From positions 62,001 to 126,000 of the forward strand of contig NZ_SAIQ01000005.1 of assembly GCF_004118155.1 (NCBI RefSeq): a stretch of 64,000 bases of DNA, read 5' to 3'. The DNA comes from Edaphocola flava (GTDB taxonomy: Bacteria; Bacteroidota; Bacteroidia; Chitinophagales; Chitinophagaceae). Of the stretch, positions 43,101 to 52,479 are shown piece after piece. The position numbers and the translations under genes are program-made. Under the pieces are notes generated by a model that ran no database searches, was not told where the DNA came from, and saw only the letters and a list, made by a program, of their open reading frames with translations. The stretch's first letter is position 1, and every line of letters starts with the position of its first letter.

Positions 43101-43513
43101 TGAAGAAGTCAGTATACAATTGCGACCTGATCCAGTTACGGAAGATAAAAAACCGTTCGGGTAATATTACGGCTGTAGAAAATGGAGATGATATACCGTT
43201 TGATGTTAAGCGGGTGTTTTATTTATATGACATTCCTGGCGGAGAAAGCAGAGGGGCACATGCTCATAAAGAATGCCATCAATTCCTTATTGCGGCAAGT
43301 GGTTCTTATGAAGTTTTATTAGATGATGGTAAGGTTAAACGACAGGTCTTATTGAACAGACCAGATATCGGATTGCATATTCCACCTGGGATTTGGGCTT
43401 CAGAAGTTAATTTTTCATCAGGGTCAGTTTGTTTGGTATTGGCTTCTCATACTTATAATGAGGCAGATTATATAAGAGATTATGATATTTTTTTAAATTC
43501 TTCGATCCGTTAA
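43100..43513 (+). CDS. dTDP-4-dehydro-6-deoxyglucose 3,4-ketoisomerase (FdtA/QdtA-like), second copy
   Basis: The 137-residue cupin has the full signature: IKNRSGNITAVENGDDIPFD, FYLYDIPGGESRGAHAHKEC with both His54 and His56, FLIAASGSYEVLLDDG, LHIPPGIWASEVNF and YNEADYIRDYD. The enzyme shifts the keto group of dTDP-4-keto-6-deoxyglucose from C4 to C3, which allows 3-amination. With RfbA, RfbB, the acetyltransferase at 43644 and the aminotransferase at 44191 it completes a dTDP-Fuc3NAc or dTDP-Qui3NAc route; the FdtA and QdtA products differ only in C4 stereochemistry, which cannot be read here. Confidence 0.9.
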   Translation: MKKSVYNCDLIQLRKIKNRSGNITAVENGDDIPFDVKRVFYLYDIPGGESRGAHAHKECHQFLIAASGSYEVLLDDGKVKRQVLLNRPDIGLHIPPGIWASEVNFSSGSVCLVLASHTYNEADYIRDYDIFLNSSIR

Positions 43514-43577
43514 AAAACTGAGATTAGCAGGAAATACTATTATTTTAAATGAAGTAATTGCGGAATAACTAGTTTAG

Positions 43578-43606
43578 TTTGCTTTTGAGGTTTTATACTA
43601 CATTTA
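43578..43606 (+). promoter_or_regulatory. Possible internal promoter before the FdtC/QdtC-like gene
   Basis: TTTG at 43578-43581, 17 bases, then TACATTTA at 43599-43606, one base off TAnnTTTG, in the 130-base gap before the start at 43644. Sequence here is AT-rich, so chance is possible. Confidence 0.3.
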
Positions 43607-43643
43607 GAATATATAATTATATAAACCTGCTTAATATAATATT

Positions 43644-44174
43644 ATGAGCGAAAATTATAAAATTCATTCATTAGCAGACGTACAGTCGACACATATTGGA
43701 GCCGGAACGATGATTTGGCAATTCTGTGTTGTATTATCAGAAGCTGTAATCGGTAAAAATTGTAATGTTAATTGTAATGTTTTTATAGAAAATGATGTTG
43801 TGATCGGAGATAATGTGACAATAAAGCCAGGGGTACAAATTTGGGATGGTGTTACGATTGAAGATAACGTGTTTGTTGGGCCGAATGTTACCTTCACCAA
43901 TGACTTAATACCAAGATCTAAGCAATATCCTGAAATATTTTCACGTACGTTTTTAAGAAAAGGTGCCTCAATTGGAGCAAATGCAACTATCATTGCAGGT
44001 AATACTATCGGAGCTTATGCGTTTATAGGGGCAGGTAGTGTTGTTACTAAAGATGTTCCTGATAATTTCGTTTTTTTTGGTAATCCAGCTGTGCATCGAG
44101 GATATATTACAAATGATGGTATCCTTCTGGATATGGATTACAAAGATAAAAGTGGGCAAGTTCACAATATATAA
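43644..44174 (+). CDS. dTDP-3-amino-3,6-dideoxyhexose N-acetyltransferase (FdtC/QdtC-like)
   Basis: The 176-residue protein is a left-handed beta-helix ([101 protein letters not shown]). The IWQFCVVL and [11 protein letters not shown] segments are typical of the FdtC/QdtC group, which acetylates the 3-amino group of dTDP-Fuc3N or Qui3N. Its place between the ketoisomerase genes and the aminotransferase gene (16 bases on) supports this. A second member of the fold at 33775 is closer to WbpD. Confidence 0.87.
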   Translation: MSENYKIHSLADVQSTHIGAGTMIWQFCVVLSEAVIGKNCNVNCNVFIENDVVIGDNVTIKPGVQIWDGVTIEDNVFVGPNVTFTNDLIPRSKQYPEIFSRTFLRKGASIGANATIIAGNTIGAYAFIGAGSVVTKDVPDNFVFFGNPAVHRGYITNDGILLDMDYKDKSGQVHNI

Positions 44175-44190
44175 ATTAATAAAATCACAC

Positions 44191-45300
44191 ATGATTAAAT
44201 TTCTAGATTTACAGAAAGTTAATATGCTCCATCAGGAAGCTATTGAAGCAAGACTTTTGAACGTATTCCGTTCGGGATGGTATCTGTTAGGAAACGAAGT
44301 GAAGATATTTGAGCAAAATTTACAGAAATATATTGGAAGCAGACATGCTATCGGTGTGGCTAATGGATTAGATGCTTTGCGCCTGATCTTACGTGCTTAT
44401 ATAGAATTGGGTGTGATGGAAAAAGGAGACGAGATTATTGTTCCTTCCAATACTTATATAGCCTCTATATTGGCTATTTCTGATAATGGACTAGTTCCAG
44501 TTCTTGTTGAACCAGATATTAATACTTATAACATAGATACTTCCAAGATAGAAGCCGCAATAACTGCTAAAACAAAAGGTATTCTTATTGTACATTTATA
44601 TGGTCGACTAGTTTTTAATAATGATTTGCAGCTGTTAGCTCAAAAATATAACTTAAAAGTAATTGAGGATAACGCACAGGCCATTGGAGCGGAATATCGA
44701 GGTGTCAAAGCTGGTAATCTTGGTGATGCAGCCGGATTTAGTTTTTATCCTGGCAAGAATTTGGGTGCTTTAGGAGATGCTGGTGCGATTACTTGTAATG
44801 ATGAAGTATTAGCTAATACGATCAGAGCAATTGCTAATTATGGATCTAATCAAAAATATGTTAATATCTACCAGGGACTCAATTCACGGCTGGATGAAAT
44901 ACAAGCAGCTGTATTGGATGTAAAATTGGGTTATATCGATCAGGAGAATACTCGGCGTAGAGAAATTGCAAAGAGGTACACTGAAGAAATAACAAATCCT
45001 GCAATTGTATTACCAAAAATACCAGGGAATGAGCTGGAACATGTGTGGCATCTATTTGTTATCAGAACTGCTGCGCGTAATACATTACAGCAATACCTTT
45101 CCGAAAATGGTATACATACATTAATACATTATCCAATACCACCTCATAAACAGCAAGCTTATAAGAATATGAATGACTTATCTTTTGTAATTTCTGAACA
45201 GATACATAAAGAAGTATTAAGTTTGCCAATAAGTCCGGTAATGACAGATGTAGAAGTGAGTACCGTTATAGATATAATAAATAATTGGAATGACGCCTAA
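44191..45300 (+). CDS. DegT/DnrJ/EryC1-family aminotransferase (FdtB/QdtB-like)
   Basis: The start ATG at 44191 ([15 protein letters not shown]) gives 369 residues, the family length; the frame runs on upstream through the previous gene without meaning. Motifs: [77 protein letters not shown] and PLP-Lys189 in [15 protein letters not shown]. The GVANGLDAL segment is typical of FdtB/QdtB, which aminates the 3-keto sugar made by the ketoisomerase. It is the only PLP aminotransferase in the window and might also serve the WbpB-like route. Confidence 0.93.
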   Translation: MIKFLDLQKVNMLHQEAIEARLLNVFRSGWYLLGNEVKIFEQNLQKYIGSRHAIGVANGLDALRLILRAYIELGVMEKGDEIIVPSNTYIASILAISDNGLVPVLVEPDINTYNIDTSKIEAAITAKTKGILIVHLYGRLVFNNDLQLLAQKYNLKVIEDNAQAIGAEYRGVKAGNLGDAAGFSFYPGKNLGALGDAGAITCNDEVLANTIRAIANYGSNQKYVNIYQGLNSRLDEIQAAVLDVKLGYIDQENTRRREIAKRYTEEITNPAIVLPKIPGNELEHVWHLFVIRTAARNTLQQYLSENGIHTLIHYPIPPHKQQAYKNMNDLSFVISEQIHKEVLSLPISPVMTDVEVSTVIDIINNWNDA

Positions 45301-46243
45301 TATACCTAAGGTCAGTGTTTTAGTTCTTTGTTACAATCAGGAAGAAACCATTAGACAGACATTAGAGTCTCTGATTGGTCAGAAAACGGATTTTAATATA
45401 GAGATTCTTATTGGCGATGATAGTTCTTCCGATCAAACAAGAGCAATCTGTTTGTCCTATGTAGAAGCCTATCCTGATCTAGTGTGCCTGCATCCGGTAG
45501 CGCCAAACGTAGGACTCTTGGAAAATTATAAGCGACTGGTATTATTGGCTAAAGGTAATTATATATCATGTTGTGCTGGAGATGATTACTGGATCGATCC
45601 TCTTAAGCTTCAAAAACAAGCTGATTTTCTCGATAAGCATCCGGATTATGGGATGGTTCATACTAATTATACCATTCTGTTCGATGAAACAGGGAAAACA
45701 GAAATTGTCTCAAAAAAGGTGCCGGAGGGCATTGTTTTAGGACAATTATTATCGGGCAACTTTGTAGCTGCACTAACAGCAATGTATCGCACCATTTATG
45801 TTCAAGAGGCAATAAATGAGGATATTTTATCTTCTGATTTTCCAATGGAAGATTATCCTGTTTGGCTTTATATTTCTGAGCGAAGCAAAGTGGGCTTTTT
45901 GTCAGATAATACTGCAGTATGGCGCAAAATGGAAGAAAGTATATCTAACACCAAAAGTATATCTAGGCAAGTCCGTTTTCATTGGGCGACAATAGAAGTG
46001 AAAATATTGTTTGCTAAAAGAAATGGATATGAGGCAATTATGCCCCAATTGATCAATTCATTGAGGGCCTCTTTATTTTATGCAGCCATAAATAAACAGA
46101 GAGATACAGCTTTGCAAATATCTAAACGTATTCAAGACATAGATCAATTGTCGGTAAAAGATCATTTAATACTAGCAGCAAGCAAGTACCAGGTGTTGCG
46201 ACAAATACTGAAAATATGGATTAGTAGAGGCGGTAGAAATTAA
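45290..46243 (+). CDS. Family 2 glycosyltransferase
   Basis: The 317-residue protein starts with the GT-A fold [20 protein letters not shown], then [12 protein letters not shown] (nucleotide-sugar Asp) and [18 protein letters not shown] (the GDD acceptor-side motif). No membrane helix. It probably adds one sugar to the growing glycan on the cytoplasmic side. It overlaps the aminotransferase gene by 11 bases and ends four bases from the convergent gene at 46248, with no terminator between. Confidence 0.92.
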   Translation: MTPNIPKVSVLVLCYNQEETIRQTLESLIGQKTDFNIEILIGDDSSSDQTRAICLSYVEAYPDLVCLHPVAPNVGLLENYKRLVLLAKGNYISCCAGDDYWIDPLKLQKQADFLDKHPDYGMVHTNYTILFDETGKTEIVSKKVPEGIVLGQLLSGNFVAALTAMYRTIYVQEAINEDILSSDFPMEDYPVWLYISERSKVGFLSDNTAVWRKMEESISNTKSISRQVRFHWATIEVKILFAKRNGYEAIMPQLINSLRASLFYAAINKQRDTALQISKRIQDIDQLSVKDHLILAASKYQVLRQILKIWISRGGRN

Positions 46244-46247
46244 GGAG

Positions 46248-47405
46248 CTATATTATTGTATAAAATAATTTAAGCCATTCTTTGCCAATAATATCCATAG
46301 AAAACCTGTGGCTATCCTTAACTGCATTTGCCGCCAGACGGAGCCTCAATGCTTCGTCTTTGATCAATAGCTCCAAACGTTCCTGCATCGCATCCAAGTT
46401 ATTGTCATCAACAATATACCCATTGATTCCATTCTTAATAATGTCATGAATCGCTCCAAAAGTATCCATAGCAATAGGGACAGTACCTTTTTGCGTAGCT
46501 TCTATCAATGTCATAGGAAACCCTTCATAAGTAGAGGCCATAAGCAGTATTGAAGAACGCTCGTAAAATGGCTCTGAGTCCTGTTGACCTAACAAGTTTG
46601 CGCGCTCCAGGGACAATTCCAGGATCATTGATTCATAATATTCTCTATGAGGTCCAGCACCGATAATGTCCAGACGCCAATCTGGGTATTGATTCTGTAT
46701 TTTTTGCCAGATACGTAATGCATAACTGACTCTCTTATTAGGTTCAAATAAACGTGCAACGACCAGGATACTTTTTTCTTTTTTCTGAATAAGTAATTGA
46801 TCTGCAAATGAGGAAAATGAAAGTGCGTTTGGAATCGCCTTCAGCTTGCTTATCTCAGAAAGGCCTGCATAATCGCGGAATTCAGAGATGTAACTTTCTG
46901 ATAACAACACATAATAATCCGAATATGCATACGCAAGATTGTAGAACTTTTTACTGGAATTGATGTATTTTTTGTTGAGCAACAACTGTTTTGTCAATTC
47001 CTTTAAACGTAATAGCTTATGCTTTCCTTTACTGATTTTATATTCAAAAAATGTATCAGAAAGCTTAGCCTTATCCCCACTGCCCGGACGTGCGTGCAGT
47101 GCTGAAATAATCCTGCAGTTTCTACCCTGTACCGCTTCATGTGCTAGTATTGTATACCAAGGACCATAGGGCAGTAAAATGCAGTCTATTTTATAGTTAT
47201 CTATTACTGACCTGATGTCCTCAGCATTTGTGATTATTTTTTTGATGATTGTGATACGATTATCAGTAAGTGTAGACTCCGGACAAGAGACAAAGCACTT
47301 GATGTCGGAATGACTCATTAGGTAATCAAAAAGATTGAGCGTCGTTCTTTCCAAACCGCCGGTATTGGGATGTAGAGGTGTATTGGTTATTAGTAGCAGG
47401 TGCAT
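46248..47405 (-). CDS. Family 4 glycosyltransferase on the opposite strand
   Basis: The 385-residue protein has the GT-B pattern: N-terminal MHLLLITNTPLHPNTGGLER, C-terminal domain with ILVVARLFEPNKRVSYALRI, LDIIGAGPHREYYESM and ASTYEGFPMTLIEATQKGT (E-x7-E). It is the first of two minus-strand inserts in an otherwise plus-strand locus and should have its own promoter in the 120 bases upstream. The sugar specificity is unknown. Confidence 0.9.
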   Translation of the reverse strand: MHLLLITNTPLHPNTGGLERTTLNLFDYLMSHSDIKCFVSCPESTLTDNRITIIKKIITNAEDIRSVIDNYKIDCILLPYGPWYTILAHEAVQGRNCRIISALHARPGSGDKAKLSDTFFEYKISKGKHKLLRLKELTKQLLLNKKYINSSKKFYNLAYAYSDYYVLLSESYISEFRDYAGLSEISKLKAIPNALSFSSFADQLLIQKKEKSILVVARLFEPNKRVSYALRIWQKIQNQYPDWRLDIIGAGPHREYYESMILELSLERANLLGQQDSEPFYERSSILLMASTYEGFPMTLIEATQKGTVPIAMDTFGAIHDIIKNGINGYIVDDNNLDAMQERLELLIKDEALRLRLAANAVKDSHRFSMDIIGKEWLKLFYTII

Positions 47406-47525
47406 GTGTAACTAGTTGTTTGCATTGCAATATGAATGCATATTTGTAGCAATATACGTAACTTCGGCCTGTAAAAGTAAGATAAAAACCTAATCTATAA
47501 ACCATAAACCTTACAATAATACAGC

Positions 47526-48716
47526 ATGCCAGAGAGATTATACCGTATATTTTTCTTCCTTATCGATATGAACCTGGGAGGTACAGAGAAGTCTCTGCTC
47601 AATTTAATTGATACCTTGCCAGAAAGCACAGATATTACGATAATGATGATGCGGGAGCATGGAGAACTGTTGTCCGCTATCCCGGCACATGTTCGTATAC
47701 AGGTAATTGATCATTCTGAAGATGTATGTCATGCTGTTGAATCTAACTTCGTGACGCTGGCTAAGGAGCAATTGGGTAAAGGCCGCTTGCTGAGCGCATT
47801 CAGGGCTATGCTATACTATATGCGCAGTAAGATGCAGAAAGGAACTGATCTTTATTACAAGTTTATGAAGCATTCATTGCCTCAACAGCAGGAGGTATAC
47901 GATGTTGCTGTTGCCTATGCCGGACCCAATACATTTATCTCTAATTATGTATTAGATAAGGTAAGTGCAAAACAAAAAATCCAATGGGTACATTTTGATG
48001 TTAATAAGATCTACTTTGATGTATCCATAAACCGTAACCTGTTTCACCAGTTTGATAAAATAGTTTGTGTTTCAGAAGATGTTCAAGAGCACCTGCTAAA
48101 GAAAATACCGGAGCTGGCTGCAAAAACAGCAGTCCGATATAATGTCATTCCGTATCAAACTATAGATGCACTATCTAATGAATCGGCCGCTGAAATGGAC
48201 CTGAGCAGAAATAATAAGATTGTTACCGTTGGCCGGTTGACTGAAGAAAAAGGCCATATGGGCTTTCTGTCTACGTTTCGTAAGCTCAAAGATGCCGGTC
48301 TGGATTTTGTATGGTATATAGTAGGAGATGGGAACTGCAGACAGGGGCTGGAAGCTAAAATACAAGAGCTGGAGCTGGAGTCTCATGTATTCCTTTTAGG
48401 AAAACAGATGAATCCTTATCCGTATATGAAACAGGCAGATATTTATTTGCAGCCATCAAGATATGAAGGACATTGTGTAACTATACTGGAGGCAAAATAT
48501 TTGCACAAGGCAATCGTGTGCACCGACTTTTCCGGAGCGCGGGAAGAACTGCAGGATATGAAAACCGGTCTGATTACCTCCTTTGAGGATGCGGATAAAT
48601 TGGAAAAAATGACCCGTATTATTACCGATACCGCGCTACGCAGCCATTTTGAAGTTGCGCTACAGGAAGAGCAGGTGCAACAGTCTTCCGAGAAAGTACC
48701 TCCATTCTGGCAATAG
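47526..48716 (+). CDS. Family 4 glycosyltransferase
   Basis: The 396-residue protein has the glycine-rich acceptor motif MNLGGTEKSLLNLID, the GT-B core NKIVTVGRLTEEKGHMGFLS, WYIVGDGNCRQGLEAKI and PSRYEGHCVTILEAKYLHK, in which EG is followed by H where most have F. It starts after a gap that contains the promoter region of the opposite gene, and ends 11 bases from the stop of the convergent SGNH gene. Sugar unknown. Confidence 0.92.
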   Translation: MPERLYRIFFFLIDMNLGGTEKSLLNLIDTLPESTDITIMMMREHGELLSAIPAHVRIQVIDHSEDVCHAVESNFVTLAKEQLGKGRLLSAFRAMLYYMRSKMQKGTDLYYKFMKHSLPQQQEVYDVAVAYAGPNTFISNYVLDKVSAKQKIQWVHFDVNKIYFDVSINRNLFHQFDKIVCVSEDVQEHLLKKIPELAAKTAVRYNVIPYQTIDALSNESAAEMDLSRNNKIVTVGRLTEEKGHMGFLSTFRKLKDAGLDFVWYIVGDGNCRQGLEAKIQELELESHVFLLGKQMNPYPYMKQADIYLQPSRYEGHCVTILEAKYLHKAIVCTDFSGAREELQDMKTGLITSFEDADKLEKMTRIITDTALRSHFEVALQEEQVQQSSEKVPPFWQ

Positions 48717-48727
48717 CTTCAATTGGT

Positions 48728-49690
48728 CTATTTCCGGAACGGCAGTTTGTCTTTGAATAAGCGCAATATGTCAGTCAGTATCATGTGGCTGAATATATCT
48801 GCACCGGTTTTGTTCAGGTGATTGACATTATAATAATATTTTTCATGTAAAGTAATGTCTCCCTGAGCATAATTAATGAAAGGTATCTGCAATTGTCCCG
48901 CAATTTGCTGATAAAGGGCTAAAACTTCTTCCCTGTTTTTATAAACCGGAAAGCCAGATTTATGTTCAGGAGCATAATACAACATAACTTGCACATTCTT
49001 TTCTTGTAAAGACTTCAAATTATTATAAAAACTTTTTACCGCACTGCTATCTATAATTACATTGTTAGGCCCTGATTGCAACACTTTTCTCAATTCAGTA
49101 TCGTCCCAAGGAGAATTTGAGCTGATAAAGCCATGATATCTTTTACTTTCCAGTTGTTGGTGCTTCATATATACGAGCAATGTTTGGTATATAAGGTATC
49201 TCTTTTCTGAATATCTTATACCAGGAATCAGGTAATAGAGGATATTTTTATCATAGAAATGATACGCTTCGAAATTGTATAAATTGAATGGTAGCTGCTC
49301 ATCCCTTATAATCCTTGCAACCTGATGGGCACTAAATGTTGTCATATCAAGATTAATGACAAGTAGCCGCGGCAGAGGGTTATATTTACAATATTCCCTA
49401 AAGCGGTACATCAGAAGGTCTGATTCAGCACCACTCCATCCAAGGTTATAGCAATCCAATCCGGTTCCCTTTTTTATAACATTAGGATCTATATGTACTT
49501 CGGCCCTTGACGAACCTAAAATTACAATAGGTTCATGTATACGTCCTTCATAAAGGTCATATTGAGGAGCAACATTGCCAAAAATGTCTCCTGTATTTTT
49601 TAAATACCTGTATACCAGATAATCTAAACCCCAAAGAAAGATTAATATAGGTACAATAAACAGGGCAAGCTGTTTAAAAAGCTTTTTCAT
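48728..49690 (-). CDS. Membrane-anchored SGNH/AlgJ-like partner of an MBOAT acyltransferase
   Basis: Start at 49690 (MKKLFKQLALFIVPILIFLW) gives 320 residues with one N-terminal anchor helix; the longer frame to 49840 only overlaps the MBOAT gene. The motif PIVILGSSRAEVHIDP carries the Ser of the SGNH/GDSL-like block I, and YYNVNHLNKTGADIF resembles the C-terminal DxxH block of AlgJ/DltD-type enzymes. Such proteins in the periplasm transfer acyl groups delivered by the MBOAT to the polymer. The MBOAT stop is two bases from this start, one operon. Confidence 0.85.
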   Translation of the reverse strand: MKKLFKQLALFIVPILIFLWGLDYLVYRYLKNTGDIFGNVAPQYDLYEGRIHEPIVILGSSRAEVHIDPNVIKKGTGLDCYNLGWSGAESDLLMYRFREYCKYNPLPRLLVINLDMTTFSAHQVARIIRDEQLPFNLYNFEAYHFYDKNILYYLIPGIRYSEKRYLIYQTLLVYMKHQQLESKRYHGFISSNSPWDDTELRKVLQSGPNNVIIDSSAVKSFYNNLKSLQEKNVQVMLYYAPEHKSGFPVYKNREEVLALYQQIAGQLQIPFINYAQGDITLHEKYYYNVNHLNKTGADIFSHMILTDILRLFKDKLPFRK

Positions 49691-49692
49691 AA

Positions 49693-51129
49693 TTAAAATT
49701 GAAAATATATAAAGGTCTCTCCTTTGGAAACAAAAAGGAACACGATCAGTAGTATAAAATAGTAAAAGCTCCAGCGTGCAAATCGTGGGCGGATGATATC
49801 TATTCTTTCGATTGCGTAATTTCCGCGACGTCCCAGCCACTCAATACCTACAAAAATGCATAATAGCATAATCAGGGGAATGGGTAATATACTAGGGGAT
49901 GAGAATAACGACCTGTTCAGCATGTTTTTGATGTACATTATAGCATGAGACAAGCTTTCTGCCCTGAAAAATATCCAGCAAAACACGGTGAGCAAAAATG
50001 TAGATATTAACTGTATTGTCTCTTTTATATTAGGGAATAAGCGGTGCTCTGCCACTATGCCCATATTTTTTCTGTTACTTTTAGTGATAACAGATGGTAT
50101 GATGAACAGTGCGTTGAGGCCACCCCAAATAATGAATGTCCAGTTGGCGCCATGCCAGAAGCCACTGACCAGAAAAATGATAAAAGTATTGCGTATTCTC
50201 ATCCACGTACCACCAGAAGAGCCTCCCAAAGGTATGTAGAGGTAATCTTTAAACCAACTGGAAAGAGATATGTGCCATCTGCGCCAGAATTCAGCGATAT
50301 CTCTTGAAAAATAAGGGAAGTTGAAGTTTTTTAATAATTCAATACCAAACAAACGGGCCGTTCCCAAAGCAATATCTGAATACCCGGAAAAATCGCCATA
50401 TATCTGGAATGTAAAAAAGATTGCACCGAGCAAGAGTGTACTTCCATTATATTGCCCCGGATTTGTAAATATTTGATTCGCGACTTCTGCACAATTATCT
50501 GCAATTACGATTTTCTTAAACAAGCCCCATAGAATCTGTCTCAGACCATCAACCATTTTTGCATAATCAAATTGGCGTGGCGCCTTAATTTGTGGCAACA
50601 GATGCGTAGCCCTTTCAATAGGACCGGCAACAAGGAGAGGGAAAAAGCTGACGAATAAAGCATAGTTAACGACATTCTTTTCCGCTTTAATCTTTTCTTT
50701 ATATATATCTATTACATATGATAATCCATGAAAGGTATAGAACGAAATACCTACTGGTAAAACAATGTTGAGCAAATGTACATTTACTTTTAACCCAACT
50801 GAGGTAAGTAACTGAGCGAAATTTTCTGCAAAGAAATTATAGTACTTAAAAATACCAAGAAAGCCGAGATTGATCCCTATACTTAGCCAAAACCAGATTT
50901 TTTTACTGCTTTTTTGAGTACTCTGCTCGATTTTTAATCCGGTTATATAATCCAGGAAAGTAGAAAAAACTAACAAAAACAGGAATCGCCAATCCCAGCA
51001 GGCATAGAAAAAATAGCTGGCAATTAATAGAAGACTGTTTTGGGCTTTTAGGCGTTTATTGGAAATGGACCAATAGATGATATAGATAATAATAAGGAAT
51101 ATGAAAAAATTCCATGAATTGAACAGCAT
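49693..51129 (-). CDS. MBOAT-family O-acyltransferase (AlgI-like)
   Basis: The 478-residue protein is mostly membrane helices (about ten) with the MBOAT hallmarks YFFYACWDWRFLFLLVFST, FWRRWHISLSSWFKDYLYI and SGFWHGANWTFIIWGG with catalytic His326. Members such as AlgI pass an acyl group across the inner membrane to acylate polysaccharide. Transcribed together with the SGNH gene at 48728, both opposite to the main locus. It may acetylate the glycan made by this locus, which is inferred from position. Confidence 0.95.
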   Translation of the reverse strand: MLFNSWNFFIFLIIIYIIYWSISNKRLKAQNSLLLIASYFFYACWDWRFLFLLVFSTFLDYITGLKIEQSTQKSSKKIWFWLSIGINLGFLGIFKYYNFFAENFAQLLTSVGLKVNVHLLNIVLPVGISFYTFHGLSYVIDIYKEKIKAEKNVVNYALFVSFFPLLVAGPIERATHLLPQIKAPRQFDYAKMVDGLRQILWGLFKKIVIADNCAEVANQIFTNPGQYNGSTLLLGAIFFTFQIYGDFSGYSDIALGTARLFGIELLKNFNFPYFSRDIAEFWRRWHISLSSWFKDYLYIPLGGSSGGTWMRIRNTFIIFLVSGFWHGANWTFIIWGGLNALFIIPSVITKSNRKNMGIVAEHRLFPNIKETIQLISTFLLTVFCWIFFRAESLSHAIMYIKNMLNRSLFSSPSILPIPLIMLLCIFVGIEWLGRRGNYAIERIDIIRPRFARWSFYYFILLIVFLFVSKGETFIYFQF

Positions 51130-51287
51130 AGATTGTTGTATTCTGGCTGCAATATTAAAGAAATTACCTGATGAAGTTGAAAAAAATAAATATAATGATC
51201 TTGCATTAGTCTATAAGGCTAATCTGCTGATAAAATTGACACTGTAGCATTAAGGAGATCTGATTACTTTTATCATCATTAAAATCT

Positions 51288-51295
51288 TAGCTTTG
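51288..51295 (+). promoter_or_regulatory. -7 element before the GT4 gene at 51337
   Basis: TAGCTTTG fits TAnnTTTG, 41 bases before the start, in the 207-base gap after the divergent MBOAT gene. No convincing -33 was seen. Confidence 0.45.
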
Positions 51296-51336
51296 CGAAA
51301 TCAGTGGTTGGTTTATTTTAATAGAAAGATTTTACT

Positions 51337-52479
51337 ATGAAAATAGTGTATTGCACGGGCGCATTATATAAGATGGGAGGCGCAGAAAGAGTTTTGATCA
51401 GTAAAGCGAATTACCTGGCCGATCGTCCTGGTAATGAAGTGTGGATCATCACTGCCGATCAATGTGATCAGCCATTCTGTTTTCCCTTAAATCCTAAAAT
51501 TCATTTTATAGATGCAGCCATTCATCAGCTGCTGCCTAAAAGGATTATACCGTTATGGACAAGAAAACAGGTCCTCCCTAAAATTGTACTACACTATCAG
51601 GCAATTATAGACCAGGTCAAGCCTGATATCATTATAGTGAACGAACTGGGATATGATGATGAAGTGATCCCGAAATTGCAGACCTCTGCGAAAATAATAC
51701 GGGAGTTTCATTCGTCTCATAAAGCAGTAGAGATGATGATCTCGGAAAAGAAAGACTGGAAAGCACGCTTACAAACGCGTGCTGTGAATAACAACAGCTA
51801 TCGCCAGTTCAATAATTTCGATTGTATCGTTTTATTGACGGAGCAGGACCGTAAGCAAGCTCATTATCGCACCCAGGTAGCGGTCATTCCCAATACTTTA
51901 TTACAGCCAAATGATGTGAAAAGCCAACTGCACTCCAAAAAAGTGATAACTGTAGGCCGGCTGGACAGGTTGAAAAATCATATAGATCAATTGAAAGTCT
52001 GGAGAGAGGTCATAAAGACATATTCCGACTGGACACTGCACATTTATGGAGAAGGGCCGGAACGTGCGCTATTAGAGCAGTACATTGTTGATAATGGACT
52101 CGCAAAACATGTATTTCTTGAAGGGGTCAGCACTGACATCGCTTCAGTATATAGCAATGCGTCCTTAATGCTGTTTACTTCTTTGGCAGAGGGTTTTGGT
52201 ATGGTGCTTATAGAAGCTATGTCTGCCGGGGTTCCCTGCATCAGTTATAATACCCCATGCGGACCATCTGAAATCATTGATAATGGAAAGGATGGCTGGC
52301 TTGTACCGCCGGGTGATATCAATCAGATGACAGAATACGTTATGCAATTAATAGCATCAGAAGAAAAAAGAGCTCAAATGGGCAGGACTGCAGTGGAGAA
52401 AAGTAAGCAATACCTCCCTGAACAAATCATGCCAAAATGGGAAGCGCTGTTTGAACAATTGACACAGAGTGATCTATGA
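51337..52479 (+). CDS. Family 4 glycosyltransferase
   Basis: The 380-residue protein has YKMGGAERVLISKANYLA at the N-terminus and the GT-B core VITVGRLDRLKNHIDQLKV, LHIYGEGPERALLEQYI and TSLAEGFGMVLIEAMSAGVP, typical of GT4 retaining enzymes. Start supported by the -7 element upstream. It overlaps the next gene by four bases and shows the same fold and motif order as the GT4 proteins at 54546 and 55628, suggesting old duplications. Confidence 0.93.
   Translation: MKIVYCTGALYKMGGAERVLISKANYLADRPGNEVWIITADQCDQPFCFPLNPKIHFIDAAIHQLLPKRIIPLWTRKQVLPKIVLHYQAIIDQVKPDIIIVNELGYDDEVIPKLQTSAKIIREFHSSHKAVEMMISEKKDWKARLQTRAVNNNSYRQFNNFDCIVLLTEQDRKQAHYRTQVAVIPNTLLQPNDVKSQLHSKKVITVGRLDRLKNHIDQLKVWREVIKTYSDWTLHIYGEGPERALLEQYIVDNGLAKHVFLEGVSTDIASVYSNASLMLFTSLAEGFGMVLIEAMSAGVPCISYNTPCGPSEIIDNGKDGWLVPPGDINQMTEYVMQLIASEEKRAQMGRTAVEKSKQYLPEQIMPKWEALFEQLTQSDL

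Noticed and set aside
44038-44190. Longer start for the aminotransferase gene
   Set aside because: The extension lies inside the acetyltransferase gene and looks like random hydrophobic sequence; the family start MIKFLDLQ is at 44191.
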